The position numbers and the translations under genes are program-made. From Pseudidiomarina aestuarii (GTDB lineage: Bacteria > Pseudomonadota > Gammaproteobacteria > Enterobacterales > Alteromonadaceae), in the NCBI RefSeq assembly GCF_003987355.1, contig NZ_PIPR01000001.1, positions 620,001-684,000 of the forward strand: a stretch of 64,000 nt of DNA, read 5' to 3'. Under the pieces are notes generated by a model. That model ran no database searches. It was not told the DNA's origin and was given only the letters and a program-made list of their open reading frames with translations. Positions 9,688-18,773 of this stretch are shown in pieces; position 1 is the first letter of the stretch, and each line of letters begins with the position of its first letter.

Positions 9688-10833
9688 TTATTTATCGGAT
9701 TCGGTTTTCGGCTTCCAGCTGTACACATAGTCCGGATTTTCGACCGAGGCACAGACGTCCCCCATCTGTAACGCATCCCGACAATCCAGCATTACCGCTA
9801 CTTCATCGGTAAACTTCTTCTTGTACTCGCGGCCAGCCTGGAACGCTTTTGGATGAGGTCCATGGGTGAAGCCTGCCGGATGGAAAGTCACCATACCTTT
9901 ATCGATATTATCGCGACTGAAGAAGTCACCCTCGTGGTAGAACAACACTTCATCGTAGTCATCGTTGTTGTGGTAGAACGGCACTCGCAGCGCGCCGGGA
10001 TCGGATTCGATCGGCCGCGGCACAAAGGTGCACACCACAAAACGCTCAGCCACGAAAGTCGTATGAGCTGACGGCGGTAGATGATAGCGATGACTCATCA
10101 ACGGCCTGAAATCACGCCAATTGACGCGCACGGGCGCCAAATCGCCGTGCCAACCCACTGCATCGAGAGGATTGTACGGATAGGTGATCACCGATACTTG
10201 ACCATGTCGTTTGACTTGAATTTGCCAGTCATTCTCGTCGTATTGTGCTTTGAATGCTTCATCAATATCGGGCACTTCGAGACAGGCAGGATCAAAAATC
10301 GCATGGTTGCCCACGAGACCTTTCTCAGGTAACTGATAACTACCATTCGTAGCTTCAATCATCACCAGTTGCATCGGTTCAATAGGCTCTAGACGCCACG
10401 AAGTTGAACGTGGGATGCTAAAATAATCACCCTTCTCAAGGGTAATGTGGCCATAATCACAGAACAACTCACCGCGGCCCTCATGAACGAACAACAGTTC
10501 GTCACCATCGGCATTGCGCACCAGGAACGGCATATTCTTCTGGCAATGCCAAATACGGAACTTGCAGTGCGCATTGTGCAACAACATAGGCACTTGCCAT
10601 GGGGAATCGGTGGCCACATTATCCAGTTTGTTAAAATCAAAGTTGCGTGGCCGTAAATCACCGGTCCACTCACTCCAACCTGTTGGCGCATGACGATGAT
10701 GAAAATGCGTCGCTGGGCCAAAGAAACCACTGCGCCCAACTTCACGTTCATAGATCGCCTGCTCCGGCAAATCAGCGTGTGCCTGCTTCGAGGTCACGCC
10801 AACTTGTTTCGGAAAACTGATCCATTTACGCAT
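9688..10833 (-). CDS. hmgA: Homogentisate 1,2-dioxygenase
   Basis: Non-haem iron ring-cleaving enzyme converting homogentisate to 4-maleylacetoacetate. It has 381 residues, shorter than the roughly 430-residue Pseudomonas enzyme but with the cupin fold and likely iron ligands visible in HHRHAPTGW, LFVHEGRGEL and FHPAGFTHGPHP. The ATG overlaps the end of hppD by 8 nt, so translation is probably coupled. Position between hppD and fahA agrees with the order of reactions. Loss of this enzyme typically causes brown pyomelanin in bacteria. Confidence 0.93.
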   Translation of the reverse strand: MRKWISFPKQVGVTSKQAHADLPEQAIYEREVGRSGFFGPATHFHHRHAPTGWSEWTGDLRPRNFDFNKLDNVATDSPWQVPMLLHNAHCKFRIWHCQKNMPFLVRNADGDELLFVHEGRGELFCDYGHITLEKGDYFSIPRSTSWRLEPIEPMQLVMIEATNGSYQLPEKGLVGNHAIFDPACLEVPDIDEAFKAQYDENDWQIQVKRHGQVSVITYPYNPLDAVGWHGDLAPVRVNWRDFRPLMSHRYHLPPSAHTTFVAERFVVCTFVPRPIESDPGALRVPFYHNNDDYDEVLFYHEGDFFSRDNIDKGMVTFHPAGFTHGPHPKAFQAGREYKKKFTDEVAVMLDCRDALQMGDVCASVENPDYVYSWKPKTESDK

Positions 10834-11902
10834 CGCTTAACACTCCACGACGAATTTGATCTTCTTCAATCGACTCAAATAGTGCCTTGAAGTTACCCTC
10901 ACCAAAGCCTTCATTGCCCTTACGCTGGATAATTTCAAAGAAGACTGGGCCGATTACTGTTTTGGTAAAAATTTGCAGCAAGATGCCGTCTTTCATTGGC
11001 GCGCCGTCAATCAGAATTTGCAAGTCACGCAGGTCCTCAAGGTTCTCTTCATGACCTTCAACACGCTCGTCCACTTTCGCGTAGTAAGTATCAGGCGTCG
11101 GCATAAAGTCCATGCCGATGCTGCGCAGGTCGCGCACGGTCTGATAGATATTGTCTGAGGTCAGAGCGATGTGCTGAATACCCTCGCCTTTATATTCGCG
11201 CAGATATTCTTCAATTTGCGACTTGTCGTCATGTGATTCGTTAATGGGGATGCGGATTTTGCCGCAAGGCGCAGTCATCGCGCGGCTCAACAATCCGGTT
11301 AACTTACCTTCAATATCGAAGTACCGAATTTCGCGGAAGTTACCAATGCGCTCGTAAAAGCCAGCCCACGTATCCATGTTGCCACGGAAAACGTTATGAG
11401 TCAGATGGTCAACTTCATACAGGCCAGCCGCATGGTCTTTCATCTTCGCTTCCCAGTCTGGATAGAAGTCGAAGTCTTGCTTGTAAACTTCAAGCCCTTG
11501 GTAGTTGTCAACAAATGCCAATACGCTCTCACCAATACCATAAACCGCAGGGAAATTAGCTTCACCGGCCGCGACATCACGCTGGAAAGGTTTCGCGCCA
11601 TTTTCGACGGCATGAGCAAAGGCATGTTGAGCATCTTTAACGCGCCACGCCATGCCGCACACACTCGGACCGTGGTCTTTCGCAAAAGCTTCTGCCTGAC
11701 CACCTGGTTCAGCATTGATAACAAAATGAATGTCGTTTTGCTTAAATAACCAAGCTTCTTTGCGTTTGTGCTTCGCGACTTCGGTAAAACCAAGCTTGTC
11801 GAATAAATCTTTGAGTGCAGCGATACCCTCGGCATTCGGAGCTGTGTACTCAACGAATTCGAAACCATCGGTCTGGAGTGGATTATAGTTTTTGTCAGTC
11901 AT
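10826..11902 (-). CDS. hppD: 4-Hydroxyphenylpyruvate dioxygenase
   Basis: Iron(II) enzyme converting 4-hydroxyphenylpyruvate to homogentisate. The protein has 358 residues with two vicinal-oxygen-chelate domains. The iron ligands are expected in VDHLTHNVFRG, GIQHIALTS and FFEIIQRKG, all present. The frame stays open upstream to 11980, but the ATG at 11902 (MTDKNYNPLQ) has a GGGAG ribosome binding site 8 nt away and matches family length, so I chose it. First gene of the hppD-hmgA-fahA-maiA operon, with a TyrR box about 140 bp upstream. Confidence 0.95.
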   Translation of the reverse strand: MTDKNYNPLQTDGFEFVEYTAPNAEGIAALKDLFDKLGFTEVAKHKRKEAWLFKQNDIHFVINAEPGGQAEAFAKDHGPSVCGMAWRVKDAQHAFAHAVENGAKPFQRDVAAGEANFPAVYGIGESVLAFVDNYQGLEVYKQDFDFYPDWEAKMKDHAAGLYEVDHLTHNVFRGNMDTWAGFYERIGNFREIRYFDIEGKLTGLLSRAMTAPCGKIRIPINESHDDKSQIEEYLREYKGEGIQHIALTSDNIYQTVRDLRSIGMDFMPTPDTYYAKVDERVEGHEENLEDLRDLQILIDGAPMKDGILLQIFTKTVIGPVFFEIIQRKGNEGFGEGNFKALFESIEEDQIRRGVLSDA

Positions 11903-12039
11903 GATTGTAGCTCCCTTGCAAACAACGGCCGCGGAAGTGGGCCAATAAACTAAATCGGTAGTGCTACCATTAAGCGTCACAATGCCAAAATTGACCAGTT
12001 TCGGGCGTAAAAAGACTGCGGGGAAGTGTTCATCCGATT

Positions 12040-12057
12040 TGTAAATATATCATTACA
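12040..12057. promoter_or_regulatory. TyrR box upstream of hppD
   Basis: TGTAAATATATCATTACA matches the TyrR consensus TGTAAA-N6-TTTACA with one mismatch. It lies between tyrR and hppD, about 140 bp ahead of the hppD ATG, and would let TyrR control the homogentisate operon in response to aromatic amino acids. Confidence 0.75.
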
Positions 12058-12170
12058 GCTATTCATTTCATGCCTATTATCGGGAACTCTTGTCAACTTT
12101 TGCTGCCAGCTACCCGTATTGGGCGGATTACTGTATCGTTTCCGCTACATCCGAGCGCTGCAAGCCGCCA

Positions 12171-13736
12171 TTAGATGTCTGTAGACTTACGCTTGCGCTG
12201 TTTTCCAATACCGTAATCGCGCAATTTATTCGCAACCGCCGTGTGCGATAGCCCTAACTTCCGGGCCAATAAACGGGTGCTTGGATAACTCGGGTACAAC
12301 CGCCGTAGCACAGCGCTCTCAAATTTTTTGACTGCTTCATCAAGCGTATCGGCATCCAAGTCGAGAGCAACATTCTCTGGCAGTGCACTCGGTTGTGGCA
12401 GCTGTAACTGCTCAGCCCCTAAAGTATCCCCCTCAAGCATAGATATGGCGCGAAACAACACGTTCTCGAGTTGCCGTACATTCCCCGGCCAGTGGAACTC
12501 TTGGAGTCGTTCCCGAGCCGGTCGAGTGAGTGCGACCAAGCTTCGTCCAAGCTGTTGACAGGCTTGCACCGTGAAATGATCGACCAGGACTTGGATGTCG
12601 CTGCGACGTTCACGCAACGGTGGAACGGTGAGAGTCAGCACATTAAGGCGGTAAAACAAATCCTCACGAAAGCTACCAGCATTAACCCGATCAGCAAGCT
12701 CACCTTGGGTTGAGCAAATAATGCGAACATCTACCCGCACCTCTTGCTCCTCACCAATACGACGAAAGCGTCCATCTTGGATAAAACGTAATAACTTTGC
12801 TTGCAGGCCATTGGACATCTCACTGACGGCATCCAGCAGTACAGTGCCGCCATGAGCTTGTTCAAAGATACCTTTCTTCGCTTCAGTATATGGCCCTAAA
12901 CTGCCTTTACCATGGCCAAATAACTCGCTCTCTGCGACATTGTCTGGCAACGCTGCACAATTGATAGCCAAAAATGGCTGTTGCGAGCGGCGACTGGCTT
13001 GATGACAAGCGCGTGCAAGTAATTCCTTGCCGACCCCAGTTTCGCCTTGAATCAACAATGGCACATTGAGCTCAGCCATACGGGCGGCTTCTCGCAATAC
13101 CCGTTTCATGCTGGCATGATCACCAATCAGCTGGCTGAAAGCTTCTTCGTTACCACCGCGCTGCCAAGCGCCCGAGAGCGGCTGCGGTTTGCAGGTGATC
13201 ACGGCGCCGGCAAAATTGTTCTTGCCGTTGTCGTCGTGGATCCAAATCGGAAGCACATCGGCAAAATATTTAGCACCACCAATGATGACTTGTTGTACGG
13301 TTGCTTCACGAGGTTGTTTATCGAGCCAACGCTGAATTGAAAAACCGGTCAGGTAATGACTAATTTGTTGTCCGGACAAGCGCTGTCCTTGCTCATTCAA
13401 GAGCAGTTCTGCAGCGTCATTGGCTATGTCGATTACCCCACGCGTATCCACGGACAACACAGGGTCTGGTAATTTTGACAGGAGTAGACTGTACTCGAAA
13501 TGCTCGCGTTCGGATGGCATAAAGGCCACGGTTTTCACATCTTTGACGTTGGGTATGCGTCTGATTTCTGGCATCAGGTGTTGGAAGTCTTCAAACTCCA
13601 ATTCGGGGAAATTGAGGAAAATCTTCCCTTTCGGATCGACTTCGATGCCGCGCAAATCTATTTCATGATCACGCAAAATTTCGAGTACGTCCTGCGCTAT
13701 GCCAAGGCGGTCATCACAAGTTATCTCTAAACGCAT
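12171..13736 (-). CDS. tyrR: TyrR/PhhR-type transcriptional regulator
   Basis: Aromatic amino acid responsive regulator of 521 residues. Order: ACT domain (about 1-70), PAS domain (about 78-190), AAA+ domain (about 205-430), C-terminal helix-turn-helix (about 480-515, RLLARKLGLSHTAVANKL). Walker A is GETGVGKE at 231-238. The sigma-54 contact loop is degenerate (GSLGPY in place of GAFTGA), as in E. coli TyrR, which acts with sigma-70. The Walker B segment reads LLDAVSEM: D302 is kept but the next residue is Ala303, not the usual Glu. It sits between the phh and hpp operons and has a TyrR box just upstream, so it is probably self-regulated. Confidence 0.94.
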   Translation of the reverse strand: MRLEITCDDRLGIAQDVLEILRDHEIDLRGIEVDPKGKIFLNFPELEFEDFQHLMPEIRRIPNVKDVKTVAFMPSEREHFEYSLLLSKLPDPVLSVDTRGVIDIANDAAELLLNEQGQRLSGQQISHYLTGFSIQRWLDKQPREATVQQVIIGGAKYFADVLPIWIHDDNGKNNFAGAVITCKPQPLSGAWQRGGNEEAFSQLIGDHASMKRVLREAARMAELNVPLLIQGETGVGKELLARACHQASRRSQQPFLAINCAALPDNVAESELFGHGKGSLGPYTEAKKGIFEQAHGGTVLLDAVSEMSNGLQAKLLRFIQDGRFRRIGEEQEVRVDVRIICSTQGELADRVNAGSFREDLFYRLNVLTLTVPPLRERRSDIQVLVDHFTVQACQQLGRSLVALTRPARERLQEFHWPGNVRQLENVLFRAISMLEGDTLGAEQLQLPQPSALPENVALDLDADTLDEAVKKFESAVLRRLYPSYPSTRLLARKLGLSHTAVANKLRDYGIGKQRKRKSTDI

Positions 13737-13765
13737 AGTTCACCGTCTGCCCGTGAATCGTTGAC

Positions 13766-13783
13766 TGTAAACCTTAGTATACA
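13766..13783. promoter_or_regulatory. TyrR box upstream of tyrR
   Basis: TGTAAACCTTAGTATACA fits TGTAAA-N6-TTTACA with one mismatch and lies 30 bp before the tyrR ATG. Its position at the promoter suggests autoregulation, known for E. coli tyrR. Confidence 0.7.
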
Positions 13784-13787
13784 CAAC

Positions 13788-13819
13788 AACGCCCAATGCG
13801 ATCACTCGCATTGGGCGTT
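13788..13819. terminator. Strong hairpin between phhB and tyrR, probable phh terminator
   Basis: A perfect 13-bp stem AACGCCCAATGCG / CGCATTGGGCGTT closes a 6-nt loop. It lies 28 bp past the phhB stop. In the phhB direction (minus) the following sequence GTTGTTGTG is only moderately T-rich, whereas the plus strand has a better T tract. Termination of phhAB is likely but may be incomplete. Confidence 0.6.
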
Positions 13820-13847
13820 TATTTTCTACTGGGGACCGCAAACTTGT

Positions 13848-14192
13848 TTAGCTGTCAGCTAACACCGCGTCAGTACGAGCCGCCATAATGAAATCATTTT
13901 TGTGTAAACCATGAATCGCATGGGTCCACCAGGTGACGGTTACCTTTCCCCATTCGGTCGTGAGAGTTGGGTGATGAAACTCTGCTTCGGCAATCTCGCC
14001 AACGCGGTTAGTGAAGGCTAGAGCCAGTTTAAAGTTTTTAAACTTAAATTCACGCTCCAGTTGCATCACACCATCACGAACCACAGGAGTCCAGTCAGGA
14101 ATCTCACGGATTAAACTCGCGAGTTCTTCGTCCGTAACTTGTGGTGCATCTGCATTACAGGCTTCACATTTCTGTTGTTGTAACTCTGACAT
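13848..14192 (-). CDS. phhB: Pterin-4a-carbinolamine dehydratase
   Basis: Recycles the pterin cofactor of phenylalanine hydroxylase by dehydrating 4a-hydroxytetrahydropterin. It has 114 residues with the signature EFHHPTL followed by [11 protein letters not shown], which holds the catalytic histidines. The N-terminus has CEACNA, a small CXXC of unknown use. It lies 40 bp behind phhA, the usual pairing, and is the last gene before a strong hairpin. Confidence 0.94.
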   Translation of the reverse strand: MSELQQQKCEACNADAPQVTDEELASLIREIPDWTPVVRDGVMQLEREFKFKNFKLALAFTNRVGEIAEAEFHHPTLTTEWGKVTVTWWTHAIHGLHKNDFIMAARTDAVLADS

Positions 14193-14232
14193 CTCGTTTC
14201 CTTCTCTACTTCAAGTTCTGTGCGTTATGACA

Positions 14233-15039
14233 TTATTGATTGGCGGCAAGCTTTTCTTTCGGCGGAAACTTGGGCTCAAATAGACCGAGCTCCATCGCCT
14301 CATGCACCAATGCCATTATATCTAAGTCGGCTATTTCAAATAGCTCATCGGTCGATTCGATGGTGTAGTATAGCGGCTGCATAATATCGATACGATACGG
14401 CGTGCGCAACGCATCCAGAGGCTTCAAGGGCAAGCGCTCCGGCTTGTCACTGTATAACGAGTAATCGGTTTCACCTGGCGACGACAAGATACCACCGCCA
14501 TAAATACGCAGACCATCCGCCGTTTTCAACAAACCAAACTCCACGGTGAACCAATAGAGTCGTGCTAAATACACACGCTCTTTCGGAGTCGCGTTTAACC
14601 CCAATTTACCGTATTGATGAGTAAAATGAGCGAACGCTGGATTGGTCAACAGAGGACAGTGCCCGAAAATCTCGTGAAAAATGTCTGGCTCTTGCAAGTA
14701 GTCAAATTCTTCACGTGTACGAATAAACGTTGCCACCGGAAACTCTTTGTTCGCCAATAGCCGGAAGAATTCATCAAATGGAATCAACGCCGGCACTTGA
14801 GCAACCTGCCAACCTGTGGTTTCTTGCAACACCGCGTTGATTTCATGCAATTGCGGCACCCGATCACGTGGTAAATCCAGTAACTCCAGCCCGTGCATGT
14901 ATTCATCACACGCTTTACCCGGAATATGCTTCAACTGTCGGTCAACTAAATCGCGCCATACTGCATTATCTTCATCTGACCAATGAATCATTCCATTTTC
15001 GTCAGGTTGACGTGACACGTACTTACTCTGTTTACCCAT
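14233..15039 (-). CDS. phhA: Phenylalanine 4-monooxygenase
   Basis: Pterin- and iron-dependent hydroxylase making tyrosine from phenylalanine. It has 268 residues, the size of the single-domain bacterial enzyme without a regulatory ACT domain. The iron ligands are H122 and H127 in FHEIFGHCP and E167 in FTVEFGL. I start it at the ATG at 15039 because GGTGA lies 6 nt upstream; a TTG two codons earlier is also open. It begins 6 bp after the stop of the upstream methionine gamma-lyase-like gene, so the three genes are probably one transcript. Confidence 0.95.
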   Translation of the reverse strand: MGKQSKYVSRQPDENGMIHWSDEDNAVWRDLVDRQLKHIPGKACDEYMHGLELLDLPRDRVPQLHEINAVLQETTGWQVAQVPALIPFDEFFRLLANKEFPVATFIRTREEFDYLQEPDIFHEIFGHCPLLTNPAFAHFTHQYGKLGLNATPKERVYLARLYWFTVEFGLLKTADGLRIYGGGILSSPGETDYSLYSDKPERLPLKPLDALRTPYRIDIMQPLYYTIESTDELFEIADLDIMALVHEAMELGLFEPKFPPKEKLAANQ

Positions 15040-15045
15040 ACCCAA

Positions 15046-16284
15046 TCACCCGTATATTGCTTGAGGTTGTGTGTGTTTTTGTTGGTTCGCAACCGTTGCA
15101 AAGGCTTGTTCCAAATCGGTGATAATATCACCGACGGCCTCTAAGCCTACTGAAATCCGTATCAGCGTGTCTGTAATACCCGCTGCCGCTCGCGCTTCAG
15201 GAGTATAAGGCGAATGTGTCATCGAAGCAGGATGCTGAATTAGCGTCTCCGCATCACCTAAGCTAACCGCTATAGTGATTAGCTCAAGTTCATCCAACAG
15301 CTGGCGTGCGCTATCCATATCGCCATGCAACTCAAATGCGATCACTGCGCCCGCACCGTGCATTTGGGTTCCCATCAAACGTTGCGCAGGGTGCGTCGGG
15401 AAGCCCGGATAATAGACTTCACGTACGAGTGGTTGCTGTTGCAAATACGCCGCTACTTCTGCAGCATTGCGACAATGGCGTTCCATTCGCACATCCAGCG
15501 TTTTCAGACCGCGCAGAATCAACCACGCGTCATGCGGACTCATCGTCGCCCCCATGTCTTTTAATGTGGTCAACTTGATCAACTCGATATCGTCTGTTGA
15601 ACCGCAAACAACACCCGCCACCACATCGCCATGGCCGTTCAAATATTTAGTCGCGCTATGCAAAACTAGATCAGCACCTTGCTGAATCGGTTGTTGCAAG
15701 AGAGGCGTCATGAATGTGTTGTCGACAATAACTCGAGCATCAAACTCGTGTGCTATGGTACTGACCATGGCTATGTCAATAACACGTAGATGAGGATTCA
15801 CCGGCGACTCTAAAAATACGACCTGCGTTTCTGGCCGCATTGCAGCACGCACTTGATCCGGCGTACTCATATCAACAAAGGTGACTTCGATACCGAACCG
15901 CGTAAACAGGTGAGAAAACAAAGCGAAGCTACAACCGTAGATAGCATCTGAAATCACCACATGGTCGCCCTGCTGCAAAAACGCGAGCATCGATGCAGAG
16001 ACGGCACCCATACCGGTGGCACACGCAGCCGCTGCTGGATAGCCTTCTAAGGCTGCAACACGTTGCTCTAACTCAGTGACCGTCGGATTACCGAGGCGAG
16101 AATAGATATACCCTGCCTCTTCACCAGCAAAGCGCGCCGAACCCTGCGCAGTATTTTCAAACGCAAAAGTGGCGGTTTGATACAGAGGCGACACCAACGC
16201 ACCGTGCTCATCACGTTTCTTACCACCGTGAATGGTCACCGTTGCGGGTTGCCAACGCTTGTTATTATTATCGTTTGAGCGCAT
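15046..16284 (-). CDS. megL: Methionine gamma-lyase / cystathionine gamma-lyase family PLP enzyme
   Basis: Fold-type I PLP enzyme of the Cys/Met metabolism family, 412 residues. The PLP lysine is in HSATKYLNGHGDV. GYIYSRLGNPT and ATGMGAVSASML are typical phosphate-binding and substrate segments. CATGMGA near residue 100 and the context with amino acid catabolic genes favour a methionine gamma-lyase (methionine to 2-oxobutyrate, methanethiol and ammonia), but cystathionine gamma-lyase or gamma-synthase activity cannot be excluded by eye. It leads the megL-phhA-phhB group with an AAGGA ribosome binding site. Confidence 0.85.
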   Translation of the reverse strand: MRSNDNNNKRWQPATVTIHGGKKRDEHGALVSPLYQTATFAFENTAQGSARFAGEEAGYIYSRLGNPTVTELEQRVAALEGYPAAAACATGMGAVSASMLAFLQQGDHVVISDAIYGCSFALFSHLFTRFGIEVTFVDMSTPDQVRAAMRPETQVVFLESPVNPHLRVIDIAMVSTIAHEFDARVIVDNTFMTPLLQQPIQQGADLVLHSATKYLNGHGDVVAGVVCGSTDDIELIKLTTLKDMGATMSPHDAWLILRGLKTLDVRMERHCRNAAEVAAYLQQQPLVREVYYPGFPTHPAQRLMGTQMHGAGAVIAFELHGDMDSARQLLDELELITIAVSLGDAETLIQHPASMTHSPYTPEARAAAGITDTLIRISVGLEAVGDIITDLEQAFATVANQQKHTQPQAIYG

Positions 16285-16384
16285 AGCAGCAGAATATCCT
16301 TGTTAAAATCTACTATCAGAGTGCATCTGCTCTCGTGTGAACGCAACTATCAACAGTCGGTCAGCTGCCTATACAGGTGTAACG

Positions 16385-17395
16385 TTATTTTTCCACCGCT
16401 GAGGAAGCAACGGCATCAGACTGCTTTGTTGCAGTTGCCGATCGCCAAAATTGAGGAACTTGATGCATCAACCGCTGCATCATGTGTTTGCGAATAACGC
16501 TCAGACGCGGAGCTTGAACGTGTTGAAAGACCAAAGGTCGGCAGAGCTGTTGTGCCTGCAGGCCCAGTCGCGCTGTCAAAAGACCCGCCGCAACACCTTG
16601 GCCAGCGCGTGCGGATAGCTTGCTCGCCACACTAGCATCGAGCCAAGAGGTTGATAAATCGATCGCCACTTCCGTCACGCCGATACCTACGATGTTCACG
16701 AATAACTGGCGCCATAGCCGCATGCGACTCCAATACCCCATTTCCAAGCCGTAGCATTTCGCAATAGCTGTGACCATACGTTGATTCCGCCACAACATAG
16801 CGCCAGCATCGACTAACGCGATCGGACTGACGGCAACCAGCAACGCACTCTGCAGGGCATGGTCGGTAATAATACGCTCCGCCTGCTGATCAACTTTACT
16901 CAGCACCTGCTGCTCGAACAGCTGTAACTGCTCTTCCTGTTGCAAACCTTGCCGATCAAACTTTGCCCAGTGCGAATACAAGTCGGGGTGTCCCAGTTGT
17001 GGCAATAGTTGTTCTGGGCGGAAAGTTTGTGGATGCTGCTGGTTATCGTCGCGTTGTCGCCAACGTTGACGCATCTTCCGCAGCAGCCACCATTCACGGA
17101 TGAGCCAAGCACCGGTGGTAATCACCACAATGCCGAGAGCCAATGACCATAGTGCACCCAGCAACAAGGACTCACGCCAGCTCGCCAGAATAAATAGCAC
17201 GGCTTCAACCACCAGTAGCAATCCAATCAAGCCAATGCCCAGCGTTAACCATTTACGCCAGCGACTCCGGTGCGGCCGTTCGACTAACCGAGACGGTACC
17301 GAATCGGTCAGCTCGACCCTTGGTGACGGCTCCGGTGCGACAAAATCATCTGCCTCGAAATACTGAACTTGTGGGCGTTTTGAGGATTCCGTCAT
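16385..17395 (-). CDS. ycjF: YcjF-like DUF697 membrane protein
   Basis: Inner-membrane protein of 336 residues belonging to the TIGR01620/DUF697 family that accompanies phage-shock genes. Two hydrophobic helices lie at about 50-105 (LTLGIGLIGLLLVVEAVLF and a second after SLLLGALW), and the conserved DUF697 core is in the C-terminal half, with LLVAVSPIALVDAGAML. The ATG overlaps the ycjX stop by 4 nt (ATGA), showing coupled translation. The molecular function is not established; co-transcription with psp genes suggests a role in envelope stress. Confidence 0.9.
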   Translation of the reverse strand: MTESSKRPQVQYFEADDFVAPEPSPRVELTDSVPSRLVERPHRSRWRKWLTLGIGLIGLLLVVEAVLFILASWRESLLLGALWSLALGIVVITTGAWLIREWWLLRKMRQRWRQRDDNQQHPQTFRPEQLLPQLGHPDLYSHWAKFDRQGLQQEEQLQLFEQQVLSKVDQQAERIITDHALQSALLVAVSPIALVDAGAMLWRNQRMVTAIAKCYGLEMGYWSRMRLWRQLFVNIVGIGVTEVAIDLSTSWLDASVASKLSARAGQGVAAGLLTARLGLQAQQLCRPLVFQHVQAPRLSVIRKHMMQRLMHQVPQFWRSATATKQSDAVASSAVEK

Positions 17396-18762
17396 GCTAA
17401 ATCTCCCAATAAAAACTCGAGCAGTTGATCGATACGCAGATTTGGTAATGGTCCTGGTTCATTTGCATCCGGCGGGTCCAGCTTAGGTAACGCAACCGGG
17501 GTAGCCAATTGCGCGCCAAAAGCTGGCAAATAATCAACATGAAAGGCTCGTTGCGTTCCATCAACAGAGCCCCTTAGAACTTCACGACCATCAGCTAAGT
17601 GCCCATACTCCGTGGCGCGCACTGCTGCGACAACTTGTTGCATCTGAGCCACGGCAGAATCAACGTCGATCTCTGTTGAACCGACTAACTCTTGTAACCA
17701 GTCCAACACGGTTCGTTGTTGAGTCAATGTCAGTAAATCAGCCTTAGTTGCAATGAAGGCTACGCGTTCAATATGCGGCCGCCACAATCGCTGCCACCAG
17801 CTATTGCGACCATAATGAAACACTGGTAGCAGCGCGCTGAGAGCTAATCGCAAATCAGCAAAAGCAACGGGTCCTCGTTGCATGGCACCGAGAATATCAA
17901 CTAACACGATTTGCCGATTGAACCGGCAAAAGTAATCCCGATAAAACGGTGTGACGACTTCCGCTTTATAACGCTCAAAGCGCTGTTGTAAAGCCTTTGT
18001 AAGCGCGCTGGTTTGATCGTTAAAGTGACCTGGCCACGGGAAAAAATCGAGGATGGGTGCTCCCTCAAGAGAGCCAGGTAACAACATACGTCCTGGTTGC
18101 GACCAAAACACACCAACGTCATACCGCAGACGTTTGAGTAAATCTCGGTAGCCAGCACTTGCATGGCGTACTACTGCGTCTAGGTCCGCTGTTGATACAA
18201 TGTCCCCGACACTTGCCGTCGCTGTCAGCCAAGGCTTTGCAATGAGTTCTCGACTAGGCTCATGGAGCAGTTTTAATTGTGCCGTTGACCAGTCCTCGAA
18301 CGTCATGTCCAGCAGCGGCAGATCCAACAACCATTCTCCCGGATAGTCAAATAGGTCGATGACTAGCTTCTGGGTCGGCCACGCCGCTTGTTTCCAACCA
18401 CCGTCACGCGCTATCGTCAATTCCAAGCGCAACTCGCTCAATCCGGTCGTACTTTCGGGCCACTGCGGAGATTCAGCACGCAACGCTTGCAGTGCCCCCT
18501 CATAGTCAAAGCGGGCGATGGACCAATCGGGCTGTGCTGCAAACTTTACATCCACGATACGGCGCTGCGCGGCGAGTGACCACCGCGGTAACTTTTGCGG
18601 GTAGCTAGCAGAATGACTCAGTTGATCAATTAAACTCGTAATTAACGCCGTTTTACCGGCACCGCTGAGACCCGTTACACCTAGCCGTATATGACGATCA
18701 AGGCCGCGATCGAGAAGATCGCGGCCTTGTTGTTGGAGCTTTTTTAATCGTGTGAGCTGCAT
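17392..18762 (-). CDS. ycjX: YcjX-like predicted GTPase/ATPase (DUF463)
   Basis: P-loop protein of 456 residues. Walker A is GLSGAGKTALI at about 30-40. The family (DUF463) resembles dynamin- or Ras-like GTPases and is a member of the PspF regulon in E. coli. Segments FDYPGEW and LVDILGAM probably serve as switch and Walker B regions. It begins 11 bp after pspC and overlaps ycjF. No signal peptide, so it is cytosolic or membrane-associated through its partner. Confidence 0.92.
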   Translation of the reverse strand: MQLTRLKKLQQQGRDLLDRGLDRHIRLGVTGLSGAGKTALITSLIDQLSHSASYPQKLPRWSLAAQRRIVDVKFAAQPDWSIARFDYEGALQALRAESPQWPESTTGLSELRLELTIARDGGWKQAAWPTQKLVIDLFDYPGEWLLDLPLLDMTFEDWSTAQLKLLHEPSRELIAKPWLTATASVGDIVSTADLDAVVRHASAGYRDLLKRLRYDVGVFWSQPGRMLLPGSLEGAPILDFFPWPGHFNDQTSALTKALQQRFERYKAEVVTPFYRDYFCRFNRQIVLVDILGAMQRGPVAFADLRLALSALLPVFHYGRNSWWQRLWRPHIERVAFIATKADLLTLTQQRTVLDWLQELVGSTEIDVDSAVAQMQQVVAAVRATEYGHLADGREVLRGSVDGTQRAFHVDYLPAFGAQLATPVALPKLDPPDANEPGPLPNLRIDQLLEFLLGDLA

Positions 18763-18773
18763 CAGTGAATCAG

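Noticed and set aside
11971-11988. Sigma-54-like sequence TTGGCATTGTGACGCTTA (minus) before hppD
   Set aside because: GG and GC are one base too close for sigma-54, and the local TyrR lacks GAFTGA.
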